Shown: positions 11,464-23,820, counted from the stretch's first letter. The stretch is 64,000 nt of DNA from Gremmenia infestans (GCA_032629725.1 JAFEVB010000002.1:3100001-3164000), one strand, 5' to 3'. Program-made: numbers and translations. The notes: generated from the sequence alone by a model not told the origin.

Positions 11464-12345
11464 CTTCAATATCTTGCGCTGAAAAGCGCAGAACACCTTT
11501 TGCGACAGTCCAACGTCCTGACCGCCCTCCTTCGCTATCGATGATTCGGATAAGTTGTCTCCATGCACTGCTAAATGGGGATGGCGTTGGGCGCGCGAAT
11601 GTAGTTGCGACAAAGGATTGCGCTAGGCAGTGATTGCGCGCGACTATTAATGTAGGTATGGTTTGAAAAGAGATATCATGTAGTGCAATGCGACAAATAT
11701 GACGATGGATACAGCAGCGATGAAAAAAGTGGTGGTGATGGTGGTGGTGATGGGTGATTCCTGAGTCTCTCGAAGTGTAGCCCCGCGTGACGTTGGGTTG
11801 AGGTCGGTCACTTTTCATATCACGTGGTGCAATTGCCTAAAGTAGTTGCTTGGAGTTAAAAAGAGTCCGGGGATACCCCAGAGGGGGGCAGAGTCTAATA
11901 ACGTATAATCGTAATTCTTGTTGAAATTGAACAAGGTAGTCATTAAGTCTTTATTGGTCTCTATTGCGCATTGACAACCAATGAAAAGAGCTGGACAAGG
12001 CTCTTGAATTCAGTCACAAATGGTTTCTAAATATACGAATGGTTTCATGCTGAACAACCAACGTAAATCTAATTCCAGATCCCCTCATGTTTAAGTATAT
12101 ATTATTACTTTGTATGACCAAACTATGTGCATAAGTTTGCAATGGTCAAATATTTCTTCCAAGTTCTGCTCTTTAGTCAGAGTAACCCGAACTACTCGGA
12201 GAACCACAACCTTCTTTTTCTCGAGACAAATACTACTTTTCATAGCCTCACTCGCAGGTGTTGCTACCTAAACGCCAAACGCATCCCGTCCTTTTGGGTA
12301 TCCAGCCAGAAAAATATGATAAGCAAATGCAAGCCATAGACCCCT
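11464..12345. other. SPT20 upstream region and SWD2 3' flank
   Basis: 882 bp with no convincing gene. A GGT/GAT-rich trinucleotide run lies at about 11728-11752. The left ~350 bp should contain the SPT20 promoter; the right part is A+T-rich and is likely 3' UTR of SWD2. Confidence 0.6.
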
Positions 12346-13615
12346 TCACCTCAAATCCAGATCCGGTACCCAGAACACAACCTCCTTGTCGCCTGTCGCA
12401 AACATATTATACTTTGGATTAAACGCCATCACCGCCGAATCACCCTTATACTCCAATTCGTGTATCGGACTCAATACCTTCTCCGGCGCTGGTTGTAGCG
12501 TGTCCCATACGAGTACGTTCTCCTTTCTCGTCCCGCTGATCACGTATCGACCGTCGGGAGTGAAGCAGCAGTCGCCGTTACTGGGCTGCAGGAAATCGCT
12601 AGAGTGCGGGTCTGTATGTTCCGGGTTATGGTCCCCGACTCCTAAACGCTTGACTCCTCCTCGATCACGCCGTAGGAATGCTTTGAGGTTTCCGTCAAAG
12701 GCGTCTAGGAGCAAGTGGCCTCCCCCTGTGGTACCGAGCAAGAGGTGTTTTCCGTCATTCGAGAACTCGAGCTTGTTCCAGCCTTTGCTAATGCTGTTCG
12801 CTTGTGCTTCTTGAGCGTAAGGCAGCACGTCGAAAGTCGAGAAAGGCTCCTTATCGTAATTGCGGAAATCGTATAAGAGGATGGACTGGGATGTTGGCGA
12901 AGCTACTGCGAAGACGTTTCCTGAGGGGTCCCAGGCTGCTAGATAGGCACCATTGAGGAGAAGTTTACCACAGGCATGACGGGTTCCAGCATCCCAGATT
13001 CGGACCGTATTATCTTCGCTGCAGGAGAGGAAGTTGTCTTGACCAGGATGTAAGGAGAGACACGTGACGTTCTTTTCATGGCCTTCGAAATAGCGGAGGT
13101 AGGTGTTGTCATGAGTAGAGAGATACCTTATGGTATCTAGAATGATGTTAGCATATACCTAGTCCAATTTTGGATAAACAGCTTACGATTCTGTTTGGTA
13201 CTGGAATGAATGATACATGGACCGGAATCTCTGGTCTTGTGCGTGAACATGGCATGCATTACACCGTACTTTTGACTCAAGCATGTCTTATGAAATTTGC
13301 CCTTAGCAACATCATATATTTGCATGCTATTGTCACTTTCTGAAGTGAGGAGGAAATCGCCTTCATCAGTAAAGTCCATGGATAGAATGGAGCTCTGCGA
13401 TGAGCCTGCCGTTCCAGGAGCCGATCTTGGAGGGTCTCGACGGAAGAGCTGTCCATGGTTTAGTATCTGTCCTCATTTCTCATAAGATCCTCAAACAATA
13501 CCTTGGTCGGGCGAAAGATGGATATCATGTCAGAGACCTTGGCCGTACTTGGTATTCCATTCGAAGTGCTGACGCGCCCGTTGGGCACCAGTGCCAGTGG
13601 AGAATCGATCGCCAT
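12346..13615 (-). CDS. SWD2: WD40 protein Swd2 (COMPASS and CPF/APT subunit)
   Basis: Three exons, 13615-13502, 13448-13187 and 13136-12346, encode 388 aa. Introns of 53 and 50 nt have GT-AG ends, and the joins restore conserved text (FRPTK-LFRRD and KQNH-TIRYLSTHDN). The propeller shows repeats with typical ends, for example SILSMDFTDEGDFLLTS, YLRYFEGHEKNVTCLSLHP, NTVRIWDAGTR and WNKLEFSNDGKHLLLGT, finishing in AFNPKYNMFATGD. These segments match the Swd2/Wdr82 family closely. Swd2 serves both the Set1 H3K4 methyltransferase complex and the mRNA 3'-end machinery. The chosen ATG at 13615 has a good context (CCCATGG); an in-frame ATG at 13528 is an alternative shorter start. An out-of-frame upstream ORF (13919-13530) overlaps the start codon. 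Confidence 0.92.
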
Positions 13616-14062
13616 GGGAATTGAAGACATAGGTAGGGTCAGTGTACGTGCTTCTCAAGAACTTTGAAGGTATAAAGACGCCTTTCCTCCCAGTCCAGTG
13701 AATTCCAGAAAAACAGTCACGCGCCTCGAAACGTGATTTTTGTACACGCATCACATGATACGGTGTATCTCCACCTTTAAATTTCCATCCGGTGTCGGGC
13801 AGGAATTCGTGAGTGCCATCCCTGCAGCTTTGAACATCAACAGCAGAAAGAATAAGCCCTGTAAGCGCAAATATTACATACGTACACATACGAAACTCAG
13901 TTGCCATTGCCACAGCCAACTTCCGGAGCTTCCAAGTCTTAAAGATCCTATTTTTGGTTTTGTTGTGGCCTCAATCCGTCAACATACGAAATCTAGGGTC
14001 CTAAGCACTGCAACCCAGCTTCTAGGAATCTGCTACCCTCCGAAAGGGAGTGAGCGGTCGCA
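13616..14062. promoter_or_regulatory. divergent SWD2 / OAC1 upstream region
   Basis: 447 bp between two divergent starts. On the SWD2 side a 129-codon ORF (13919-13530, minus) runs out of frame over the SWD2 start codon. It may be an upstream ORF or chance. Confidence 0.5.
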
Positions 14063-15142
14063 ATGGCTACAACACTGGGGTAAGAGCTGCATGTCTATCT
14101 ATGTATGATCTACCTGTCTAATTCATATAGAGCATTCGTTGCTGGCGGCATCGCAGCCTGCGGAGCTGTCACCGCAACTCATCCGTTCGAAACGGTCAAG
14201 ATCCGGTATTTACCTCCCATTCTTCACCCACAAATTTCTAATATGGAACTCCAGCATGCAATTACAAGGCGAGCTCCAAGAAAAAGGTCTACAACCGCGC
14301 ATGTACAAAGGGCCCTTCCACGGCGTCTCGGTGATTGTCCGAAATGAAGGTGTACGAGGGCTCTACCGCGGAATTGGCGCAGCATATATCTACCAAATGA
14401 CCCTCAATGGCTGCCGACTAGGATTCTACGAACCACTACGCCAAACGATCACCTCTGCCATTTTCACTGATTCGAAAACACAAAGTTTGGGTGTAAATAT
14501 CTTCGCGGGCGCAACGTCAGGGATCTTGGGGGCTGCGGCGGGGAGTCCGTTCTTTTTGGTGAAGACGAGGTTACAGAGTTTCTCGCCATTTGCGCCGATG
14601 GGGACGCAGCATCCTTATAAGAATGCAGTAGATGGTATGAGGCAGATACACAAGGGAGAGGGTATTAGGGGGCTTTATAGAGGGGTGGGGGCGGCGTGTG
14701 TAAGGACGGGTTTCGGGAGTTCAGTACAGCTGCCAACGTACTTTTTTGCGAAAAGGAGACTTGTAAAACATTTGGGCATGAAGGAAGGACCCGCGTTGCA
14801 TTTGGCAAGTAGTACTGCAAGTGGATTTGTGGTTTGCTGCGTGATGCATCCGCCAGGTAAGCTAATATCTAATCTCTAGGCTTGGTTTTGCTAACTTGGA
14901 TAGATACCATCATGTCCCGTATGTACAATCAAAACGGCAACCTTTACCAGGGCGTTTTGGACTGTCTCGCAAAGACAGTGAAGACAGAAGGAATTCTGGC
15001 TATCTACAAGGGATTCTTGCCACATCTTGCCAGAATCTTGCCCCACACAATCTTAACCCTCAGTTTAGCGGAGCAGACCAACAAGCTGATGCGGAAGTTT
15101 GAGAACAAAATCTTGCCTTCTTCAATCGAAAACCAAGTGTAG
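14063..15142 (+). CDS. OAC1: Mitochondrial oxaloacetate/sulfate carrier (Oac1, SLC25 family)
   Basis: Four exons (14063-14079, 14131-14205, 14255-14856, 14904-15142) encode 310 aa. The first exon is only 17 nt (MATTLG). All three SLC25 repeats are visible: THPFETVKIRMQLQG in repeat 1 (Px[DE]xx[KR]), GSPFFLVKTRLQSF in repeat 2 and HPPDTIMSRMYNQNG in repeat 3. The YNQ-GNLYQG signature followed by LAKTVKTEG matches the Oac1 branch (SLC25A34/35 relatives) rather than dicarboxylate or phosphate carriers. It should exchange oxaloacetate, sulfate and related anions across the inner membrane, feeding cytosolic metabolism including leucine precursors. Introns are 51, 49 and 47 nt. Confidence 0.9.
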
Positions 15143-15293
15143 AATGTATGCTTCACTTTGTATATGACAATAATCTCCTTTGTCATCTTGTATATATCCA
15201 GTTGCATAGAGAGCTGTTGGAGGTCCTTGCAAAAGGTCGACAAGTTTATAGCGGGGTTCCCTGGAGACTGGTTGAACTTCAGGGGAGATGCTT

Positions 15294-16498
15294 TCAGCCG
15301 TTGATAGATCTGGAGCACCCGTAGCACAAAACACCATACTGGCCATCCTCTCTTGCTGGCCGTGAGTCTGAATTCTGGTCTCCTCCCCAGCCATAAATCC
15401 CGTCAGTCCCTTCGGCAACTGGAAGCCCACATAAACCACATCCTTTGTTATCATTGCCCGTCAGGGATTTTAATTTGCTTGATGTTCGAACGACATTTGC
15501 AACAATGCTTGGATAGTTCTCTTCAACTGACTCGAAGTACTGTACCATCAGATCATCAATTGTAGTTGTCTTTGAAGATGCAGAGATATTGGACGACTTC
15601 TCTTGGAAAATGACCAACTCGGCCAAAGGCGGTGATGTCAACGAAGTATATGTGACTAGTTCTTTCTTCAGGAGATCCCGCAAGGGGTAATTGAACCCAA
15701 TGCCATACGGCGATGCTCCATCGGAGACTTGCCACGGCAAGGAGAATCCACGACCTTTAGCCGTTTCCGTGAGGGTCTTCTCGGCCAGCCGGGTAGTGGA
15801 CTCTCCAAATAGAATACTTTCACAATCATGCCTCTTCGCGACGTCCACTAGAAGTCGAGTGAGTAATGTAGAGGCTATATCCGCTCTAGAAGTTGCGGAT
15901 GACATCGATCCAAGTAATTGTTGTAGTCGTTCCGTAGCTGGCTTTTTAGACTCCGCTTCCTCGGGGCGTGGAACACTCAAAGCCTTCCAGTCGATGCCAT
16001 CTAGGAGAAGTGCTTCTTCAAGCCCAAAACTAGCATAGGTATGCCTCGAAAATCGACTCTTGTATTTCTCCAATAACTCAGAAGCATCTTTCCGGTCTGC
16101 TGGATCCAGAAAGACATCGATATGCACGACAAATAATTCGTACCCACATCTGTTCATGCGAGCATATTGCCCCTCAATATGCTGGTCCAGGATTTGTAAT
16201 AGAGAGGACGAGGAGGGGCCAAAGGAGAGAGGGAGTAAGAGCTTTCTTTGATCTTTTATGGTAGAACCCCGAACTCGATAGGTTTCCATGCGCTTTACAG
16301 TCTTCGTGGCAACATATAGACAGAAACATTTCCTGGGCGATTATTTAGTCAGTATGAGTCTTTGAGCCTTCGTGGTGGGGTAAGAAATATTTACTTGCAG
16401 ACAGATTCGGAGCGGATTTGTTCGGTTGCTTCTTCATTGTGACATCTTTTGCATGGATTTGGAGACGCTTTGCTAACCTCAATTTCTTGAGCTGGCAT
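15294..16498 (-). CDS. NCS2: Cytoplasmic tRNA 2-thiolation protein 2 (Ncs2/Ctu2)
   Basis: Two exons, 16498-16395 and 16332-15294, with a 62-nt intron, give 380 aa. The N-terminus carries paired CxxC motifs (CKRC and CKKC, joined across the intron), then KRMETYRVRGS. The C-terminus has CGLCG and LCYGCSRSING. This is the Ctu2 arrangement. Together with Ncs6/Ctu1 it thiolates wobble uridine 34 of certain tRNAs with sulfur relayed from Urm1, in the cytosol. Fungal Ctu2 proteins are usually of similar size. It converges on OAC1, with 151 bp between the stop codons. Confidence 0.93.
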
Positions 16499-16890
16499 CT
16501 TGTACACAGGAGTGTAAAATGATAAGCTTTGTGGTGGTTGAATAATATAGACTTGGCTTGACTTGCCTTGCAATAAATTGATGCGGCTTTGAGTCCGTGC
16601 GACCCCCGTTTTTTATTGACAACTAGATCCCGCTAGTTTGCGTGTTACGTCGCCCTATTGAGGGTGAGCCTCAGAACGGAACTGATGTTTTGAAGCTCTA
16701 CGGAATTGCACCGCTCACTACAGCTTTTCTCTTCTCTACACATCCTGTTCCTATCGGACTTTCCGGATCTCTTCTGGATGGCCATTCTGTCTGCAACCGA
16801 GCCCATACCCTTAGCCACACCCATCATTATCCTCCCAGCAGCTGCGACTCAAGCAGAGATTCGTTTCAGCCGACAAGGCTACTGTTCAAC
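16499..16890. promoter_or_regulatory. divergent NCS2 / PTM1-like upstream region
   Basis: 392 bp between divergent genes. The right half is a CT/CA-rich leader of the PTM1-like gene. No other feature was recognised. Confidence 0.5.
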
Positions 16891-18793
16891 ATGAGGAGCT
16901 GGCTCCATGGCCTTGTCCTCCTGGGGCTGTCCTGCGTGACAGCCAGTGCGTTGGAGACCAAGATGGTACGTTGGCAGAGTAATCCGTTACAGAATGGCTT
17001 CTAATATATTCGGCAGGATCAGACTGACAAGAACCGGCAGGTATGCGCCGGAATGTACAGCAAGAACTCTTGGGGCGGATCAGTGGATCCGCATATACTG
17101 GTCAAGTTCTTAGAGTATGAGGCAGAGGATGATTCAGATCCAATCGCCAGCATGATTATTTTTGAATGGAAAGACTTTGATCTCATAGGGGTGCCAGAAC
17201 TCGACACCGTCAGTATTGCCGAAGAATTCTCAATTGACGGGATACATGCTAAATTCAATTAAAGGCTAAAACCGAATGGATATGCGATGAAGAGAATATT
17301 CAAAACGGATATTGCAGTAGCGAACAGACGGGCCAGTTCATCTTACAACCAAATGCGACGGAGATCTCGAAGAACGCCATTTTTACACAGGCAGTGCATC
17401 TGAAGGACCCCGGGCTACCCATCAAATATGATATCAAGAAGACAGGATACTATTGCGTGGGTACAAGTGCTTTCTCGCCAGGGAACGTAGAATACGCTGC
17501 AGTGTTGGAGTTTCGAAACGCCTACGGAGAGCTCCCTGCTTCTGAGATTGCGAAGCTTCCATTTTATGGTGGTATCACTATTGTCTATGCAGTCATTGGA
17601 GTGTAAGGAACCATCGGAGATCTCACTGTGGACTCTTGACTAATTGTTTTATAGCTTCTGGGGTTTCCTATATGCTCAACATCGACATGATATTTGTGAG
17701 TGACCATGACCCCAAAATCTCACAAAGACGCTGACATTTTCTCCTAGTACCGGTTCAAAACTACATTACTGCAATCATAATTTTCTTGGTTGTAGAGATG
17801 CTGATGACTTGGGGATTTTATGGTACTTTTTATTGCCTCTGATACCATAGGACACTGCTAATTTCTACAGATTACCTGAACCGAAATGGCTCAAACGTGG
17901 GCTCAAAAGTGCTGATGATTGTGGTTGCAATTTTGAATGCAGCTAGGAATTCGTTCTCGTTCTTCCTTCTCCTCATTGTCTGCATGGGGTACGGTGTTGT
18001 GAAGCCCAGCTTAGGCAAGACGATGGTATGGGTTCGTTACCTAGCAGGAGCCCATTTCGTTTTCGGACTGGTCTACTCAATCGCCTCCCTGACAATATCC
18101 CCTGAGAACGCCGGCCCTCTCGTTCTCTTCGTCATTCTGCCATTAGCGGGCACATTGACAGCCTTCTACGTCTGGACGCTGAATTCTCTCAATGCCACAA
18201 TGAGAGACTTGAACGAGCGCAAGCAAACCACCAAGGCAGCCATGTATCGCAAACTCTGGTGGTGCATCCTCGCTTCCATCGTGGTCATCTTCGGCTTCTT
18301 TTTCTTCAACTCCTTTACCTTCGCCTCAACCTCTGACCCCAACTTCGTGCCCTTCCATTGGCAAACAAGATGGTTCATCCTCGATGGCTGGCTCAACCTC
18401 GTCTACCTCGCTGACGTCGTCTTCGTCGCGTATGTCTGGCGTCCAACTGCTAACAACAGGAGGTTTGCCATGTCGGATGAGTTGGCACAGGATGACGAGG
18501 GCTTTGAGATTGCCGATTTCGGGGTGGAGGATGATGACGAAGAAGATGATTTGGAGCATAGCGGCGCTACACAGGGTAATAGGGGCGATGAGGGTCCACG
18601 ATACGACCCTGCCCCTGGAGCGAAAGTCACCAAGCCTCCTCCTGGCTCGAACACGGCCAAAGATATCCCGAGAGACTCACTTGACGGTGATACGATTTTC
18701 GCAGTTGGGGAAGATGGCGATAGGTGGAGTGATGATGGAAGCGATGAGGAGAGAGGAAAGCTGGTGGGTGATCATGAGCATGGGAAGGACTAG
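16891..18793 (+). CDS. PTM1-like lung seven-transmembrane (GOST-type) protein
   Basis: Six exons (16891-16965, 17017-17208, 17265-17602, 17655-17695, 17748-17822, 17871-18793) encode 547 aa; introns are 48-56 nt. A cleavable signal peptide (MRSWLHGLVLLGLSCVTASA) is followed by a lumenal domain to about residue 190, then seven hydrophobic segments, for example GGITIVYAVIGVFWGFLYA, ITAIIIFLVVEMLMTWGFY and SFSFFLLLIVCMGYGVVKPSLG. The GYGVVKPSLG motif is diagnostic of the Lung_7-TM_R family. The cytosolic tail is acidic (DDDEEDDLE). Yeast PTM1 and relatives are Golgi/endosome proteins thought to aid trafficking; ligand and mechanism are not established. The exon 2/3 join (ELDT-AKTEWICDEEN) is the least certain splice. 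Confidence 0.88.
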
Positions 18794-19115
18794 CGCAACT
18801 TTCTCTATCATTCAAATGATTGTGGGCATGCACGGCGTAAAGGGATGTAATATTATATCTAGAGAATTGGGTAAATAGTGATGCTTAAATCTTACAACGC
18901 TTTTCATACACAATCTAATCTATCTTTTACACAAAGTAGGTAGTGATTTGGTTTATTCGACTGTTTCATGCAAAATCATCTATCATCTATCTATCTTTCT
19001 ATACATCTCCGCTAACAAGCTTCTCACTTCCATTTACCAAAGATTATTTCCTATCATCATAATTCATTCATCATTTATTTACCCATTCTTACCCAACGAT
19101 TCTATTCCCTATAAA
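18794..19115. other. convergent intergenic region
   Basis: 322 bp, A+T- and CT-rich, between the PTM1-like and Zn2Cys6 stop codons. Likely two 3' UTRs; nothing else seen. Confidence 0.6.
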
Positions 19116-21415
19116 TCAGTCATCATTCAACCCCACCATCCCCCTCTTCTCCTCCGGGCCCCCGCGCACCGTCTCCATAAAGTCAGCTATGTTGCTCCCC
19201 TGTGCAATGCCCACTTCGTCGCCGATGTACCGTAAGACTTTTATCACGTAGGATTTCATGTGTGGTGGTGCCAGATGCATGCTTCCTACGACGACTGTGT
19301 GGGTTGTGAATGTGTTAGTAGGTGTTTGTATGTGTGGTTATTTACTAGATGGGGTAATGGGGAAAGGAAAAATGAAGAGATGAAAGAATCAAGTGTTTGG
19401 TATGTGGTATCTAAAGTAGAGAGAGATGGGGGGGCTTACATAGTGGCCACATGAGATTATACGCGCCGACAGCGGGAAAGAAGGCTGCTTTTTGAAGTGG
19501 GGCAGTGTTTTGTTCAACGTGTTCTTCGAACCTTGGCACTTCAAGATCCGAAAGCATGTTTGTGAAGCTGATGTCGAGACTATCCTCGGATGCCGGCGAT
19601 GAATCCAGATTGGATGAGTTGTCAGGGTTCTGAAAAGGTTTCCTGTTGACAAGCCCCAGATGCTGTGGAACACTATGCAGGATATCATTCTGCAGCACCG
19701 TAACATTTTCAGTACACATCTGGTACAGGGCCGTGTAATCCGGGGTGGTGAAGTCTTGGGCCCCGTTTTGGAATGCATCGAGTAGACTGGCACGGATGGT
19801 TTGGTTGAGCATGATACGAGTCGTGCGCATGGCGTTCCATTCCCGTGCTTCGAGATAGCTGTCGTATATGTCGTAGTATCCGTCGTAGAGGAGATCGGTG
19901 TGGGCGGATGTGTAGGCGGATTCGTATTGCCAGTCTATGGGGCTGCTGATGAAGATTTCGGTTAGCCTGGCGTCGAGGGCGAGGGAGGCGTCGATGATTT
20001 CTGTGCTGGAGGTCAAGGCACCTTCGCGGATTGCTGCCCGGAGGATGGTGAAGTCGTCGAGGGCCTTCATGAATTGACATGTAAGGTCGTGACAGGTGTA
20101 GCCTAAGAGGGGGAGTCAGTATCTCATGTCGGACAAGGTTTATGTTAATTGGCTTTAATGGATGGACTGAATAAAAGACCTGCAAATATGAGAACTTCTC
20201 GCACTTGGGAGACTTTGGTAGTGTTGATTGCGTGGCCGTATTCTCAGTAAGGAGTACTCTCGTAATGAAATAGCACTACGGAAGGCTACAGAGAAGGGTA
20301 TGCTAGGTTAAAAGGAGATCGGTATCTTACTAAACACTTCGTTCCTCAATTCAATTATCTGGTCCGGTACCGACGTTTCTCTCTGCACGCAACTTACAAG
20401 GAGGTGAGATGTAGCTTGAAGAAAAACGCCTCGGCCAACAAGAGTCTTGAATTGCGAGCGCCCTCGAAGTCGAATGAGCGCGGCTGCTCCGTTGATATGC
20501 TGTGTCCATGCTTTCAAAGTCAACATCCAAGCTCCTGCGGTTGCTTCGTAGATAGCAAGAACTAAGATGCCAATTAAAGTGTTGTCTTTGACGGAGTCTA
20601 TCGGCGATGCTACTGCGGCGTTTATATGCCGAAGCGCTGAAGTGTATTGTCTTTGAGCGTGTCCCATAAGCTGCGGGCTTTTTGAGACATTGGACAGGCC
20701 AGCGAGACCGGTGGCTACAATACAGGATTTCAAAATATCTTCTATGCCGGCTTTAACTGCATCATACAGGTAGTGAAAAGGGCCATTGGCCCCATGATCC
20801 GTGGGTGTAACAAAATTGGCAAAGAAGTAATTAGTTCCCTGTTCTTCAAGGCTAGATCCTAGGCCAGCGGAAGGAGGGTTGGGGATATTGGCAGGATGAG
20901 TGAAGTCTTCGACGTTATAGTTGGTAAATGGAAATCCAAGGCCACCTGTATTGGGGTGACGGAAGACAGTAGCGGTTGAAACAGTGGAAGATGCTGAGGC
21001 TTCGCTAATCACTGGCTTTTTCGCAACAGGCGAAGCCTTTCTGGAACGAGGAAGTGGACTCTTACTCTTCTTCCTGGGTTCAGCCGCCCTCGCTTTTGCT
21101 TTCTCAATGACAGCATCGCTTTCATTGCGGAAAGAAAGACTTAACATGTCCCGGTACCCAGGACAATCCTTCTCAATCTTGATACATTGTCCACACGATG
21201 GTGTCTGCTGGTCGCACTGCAGCAAGCATGTCAGTCATGTCAGTCGCTACTCCTGCCTTATTGAGACACCTTGAGCCGCAAGCGCCAACATGGCACAAGT
21301 CATTGACCGCTGTCTTGCATGCAGTATATATGAAGGTTGGGTTCCCATTACTCACTCTGATTTTCCGTGTTCTGCATGTTTTGCACCCTTTAGAGGGCTT
21401 TCCGCAGTACACCAT
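19116..21415 (-). CDS. Zn2Cys6 (GAL4-type) fungal transcription factor
   Basis: Five exons, 21415-21356, 21216-20331, 20242-20180, 20102-19440 and 19294-19116, encode 616 aa. The binuclear cluster is split by the 139-nt first intron: GCKTCRTRKIR is spliced to CDQQTPSCGQCIKIEKDCPGYRD, restoring all six cysteines (about residues 10-37). A basic linker (KARAAEPRKKSKSPLPRSRKAS) probably serves nuclear import. The remainder is helical and matches the fungal-specific C-terminal domain, with NLMWPLFVVGSM and VIKVLRYIGDEVGIAQ near the end. Targets are unknown. Neither neighbour suggests a pathway or metabolite cluster. The last intron (145 nt) was placed by the conserved WPLF join, since the alternative acceptor 9 nt downstream would create a stop. 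Confidence 0.88.
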
Positions 21416-22878
21416 TCTTTCACTCTATCGACAGGACGAGCACTCGATGCAGATATACTAACGTTTGAGATATTATGACGACTCTAAGGAGAACAAAGGA
21501 GACGTAAAAGATACTATCGGCTACCAAGAAAACGACGCAAAGAGACGCGCAAGGGTATTTGAGAGTATTTGAACTCAAAATCAAGGGAGAAAACAACGGT
21601 GATTAACGGAAAAGCATAGCTGATGAAGATGCAAATACCAGCAATACCTTGCTGTGCCACAATACTTTGGAAATGGAATCCGGACACTGATCGCGAAAAC
21701 CGGGTAGGTAAGAAGTTCCTTGACGTTGAACGCGTTGACAGTCCAACTAATGTCCAATAGAGATGCCATCGCACAGAATACCGAAATAGGAATGGCGCGT
21801 ATGCAGCTTACACCCCGAAGCTAAACTCAATCAGGTGTACGAGGAGTAGCGTAGTCATCCTCGCCTTGCCTTGTACCGCAGCCATGCTCCACTGTTGTCT
21901 ACAATAACGGCGACACAGACACCCTCCTATGAAGAAGAAGGGGGAGGAGGACGAGGAGGAGGACGAGGAGGAGGACGAGGAGGAGGACGAGGCCAAACGG
22001 ATTGCATCTCTGTTTATTAGGGATGGACAGGCCGTGTGTTGCACAGCATCTTTGCGTCTCTGGTGCGCAGGAGAGGAAAGATCCTGGCAAAGATCCTACA
22101 GAGATCCTTCTACTGAATCTACTGTACAGAACTTTTCACCCGCAAAGATTTCCAAATGTCTCGACAGACACCCAAACCACTTGAGAGGACGCTGGAAGAA
22201 AGCAAAGATCTCCAATTTGAGCGCATAAATCAGCCTGGATCTACAGGCCGATACCAAAGGTAGTCATCAAGACGAGCTACCTGAGACAAAGGATCTCTGC
22301 AACGGCTGGTGAAAAAGAACAAGCTTTTCGTCTGAGCCGTGTCGCTAGAGGTTTATCCGGGTATGAGAATAGCGTCCTATTTACTCAAATGTGCGGTTGC
22401 GGCGTATCTTAAAACTGATCTATTTTATTAAATCTATATTTCCAGATCTTATAGACCCACAGACCCATTTTTTCAAACCATCTAGGTTAGCAAGGTTATT
22501 AGATTTAAACTTTACCAAGTAGGATCCTATTTCATAAGCGACGCGGTTGAAAAAAGCTTTTTTTGGTGTCGCTGAAACCGTGTGGAGATTTGAGGTGCAT
22601 GGTGAGGCTGAGCCTTGTCAGCATCAAGCTTGCCTAATTGGGGCATGCATTCTGTAGTTTCGTAGGCAATGCCGTTCGACGATCCCACCCTTAAGATTTA
22701 AATAGGAATTCAAGATGTTTGAGTTGCTATATATTCTGGGGTTCCGCTGTGCTGATGGAAAGTCTCATCTACACACAACAACACATCCATCTATCCATTC
22801 CAAAGAGCAATCCTTAACCCGGCTCCACTTTCAACCCCGACTCTCAATCACTTCAGATTTCCTCATACACACGCAAAC
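21416..22878. other. intergenic, 1.5 kb, with purine-rich 12-mer repeat
   Basis: Divergent spacer between the Zn2Cys6 gene and the DUF7702-like gene. It holds four perfect 12-bp GA-rich units (21944-21991), an A+T-rich patch at about 22380-22520, and a CA-rich leader before 22879. The short ORFs are low-complexity and unconvincing. Confidence 0.55.
21944..21991. repeat. 4 x 12-bp minisatellite (GAGGAGGACGAG)
   Basis: Four perfect head-to-tail copies are readable directly, flanked by further GAA/GGAG runs. It lies in an intergenic region; copy number is probably polymorphic between strains. Confidence 0.9.
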
Positions 22879-23820
22879 ATGACCCTCACATATCGCAACG
22901 GCGTTTCTATTGGAGAAATCATCCTCTACGTCCCTGCTTTAGCGATTGCCATTTTCCTCTGCATCAAACATGGTTTCGGCCGCTCTTCAGGCTGGTATTT
23001 CATGATCGTCTTGTCTCTAGCCAGGATAATAGGCGCAGCAATGGAACTTGCAACTATATCAAGCCCAAGAAGCGTCGCCCTCTATACCGGATCCGCCATC
23101 CTTACAAACGTCGGCTTTTCCCCATTGGTGCTTGCAGCACTAGGCCTACTGTCCCGCCTCATCGACAACATCCGCAAGACCCACAAGACAATCATCGACG
23201 CGCGGATGCTGAGAGTGATCGAGCTTGTCATTTTCATCGGCCTGATAATTGGTATCGTGGGTGGTGTTGATGCTGGATCCGACTTCAGCAAGTCAGGGCA
23301 CTACACACCTGGCGCGCTTAACAAAGCCGGAACAGCACTCCTTGTTGTCTCCTTTGTTTTCATTATCATCTCGATCATCTTCACCTCCTTTGCCACACCG
23401 CATGCCGAGCAAGGCGAGCACCGTCTCTTTTACGCTGTAGTCTTAGCGCTGCCGTTCCTGACTTGCAGACTCGTCTACTCCTGCTTCAGTACCTTCAGCC
23501 ACAACAAGAACTTCAACCTCATTACCGGCAACACGACCATCCTGCTCTGTGTAGCGTTGTTGGAGGAGCTGGCTGTGGTCATCATCTTTGAGGGTGTTGG
23601 ACTTACATTGAAGAAAGTCAAGAAGGTCGAGCATGTACCTGTTAGCAGCCGCGACTCTTCGGAGCCGCTGGCTCAGGGGCAATCCGAGGGTGAGCCGCTG
23701 AAGAAGGAAAACATGGCGATAAGGATCTTCAGGCACACCATTCTTGGAAGAGTTGTGATGTCCTTTGTCGGAAACAAGGATGAGAAATATGGGGACGTGG
23801 AGATGCAGGGGCAGAAGTAG
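22879..23820 (+). CDS. Seven-helix fungal membrane protein (DUF7702-like)
   Basis: A single exon of 313 aa starting MTLTYRNGVSIGEIILYVPA. About seven hydrophobic segments are spread over residues 10-265, including LYVPALAIAIFLCIKHGFG, YFMIVLSLARIIGAAMEL, VIFIGLIIGIVGG and LLVVSFVFIIISIIFTSF. The cytosolic tail is Lys/Glu-rich. The opening YVPALxxAIxLCIKHGFG and the following RIIGAxxELAT motif fit the fungus-specific family listed as DUF7702; the family name is from memory and should be checked. Function is unknown. No introns are needed, and the ATG follows a CA-rich leader. Confidence 0.82.
   Translation: MTLTYRNGVSIGEIILYVPALAIAIFLCIKHGFGRSSGWYFMIVLSLARIIGAAMELATISSPRSVALYTGSAILTNVGFSPLVLAALGLLSRLIDNIRKTHKTIIDARMLRVIELVIFIGLIIGIVGGVDAGSDFSKSGHYTPGALNKAGTALLVVSFVFIIISIIFTSFATPHAEQGEHRLFYAVVLALPFLTCRLVYSCFSTFSHNKNFNLITGNTTILLCVALLEELAVVIIFEGVGLTLKKVKKVEHVPVSSRDSSEPLAQGQSEGEPLKKENMAIRIFRHTILGRVVMSFVGNKDEKYGDVEMQGQK

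Noticed and set aside
15122..15454. 110-codon minus ORF overlapping the NCS2 3' end
   Set aside because: Out of frame with NCS2, whose own frame ends naturally in LCYGCSRSING at 15294.
21944..21991. 12-bp repeats as a CRISPR-like array
   Set aside because: Units are contiguous with no spacers, low-complexity, and the genome is fungal.
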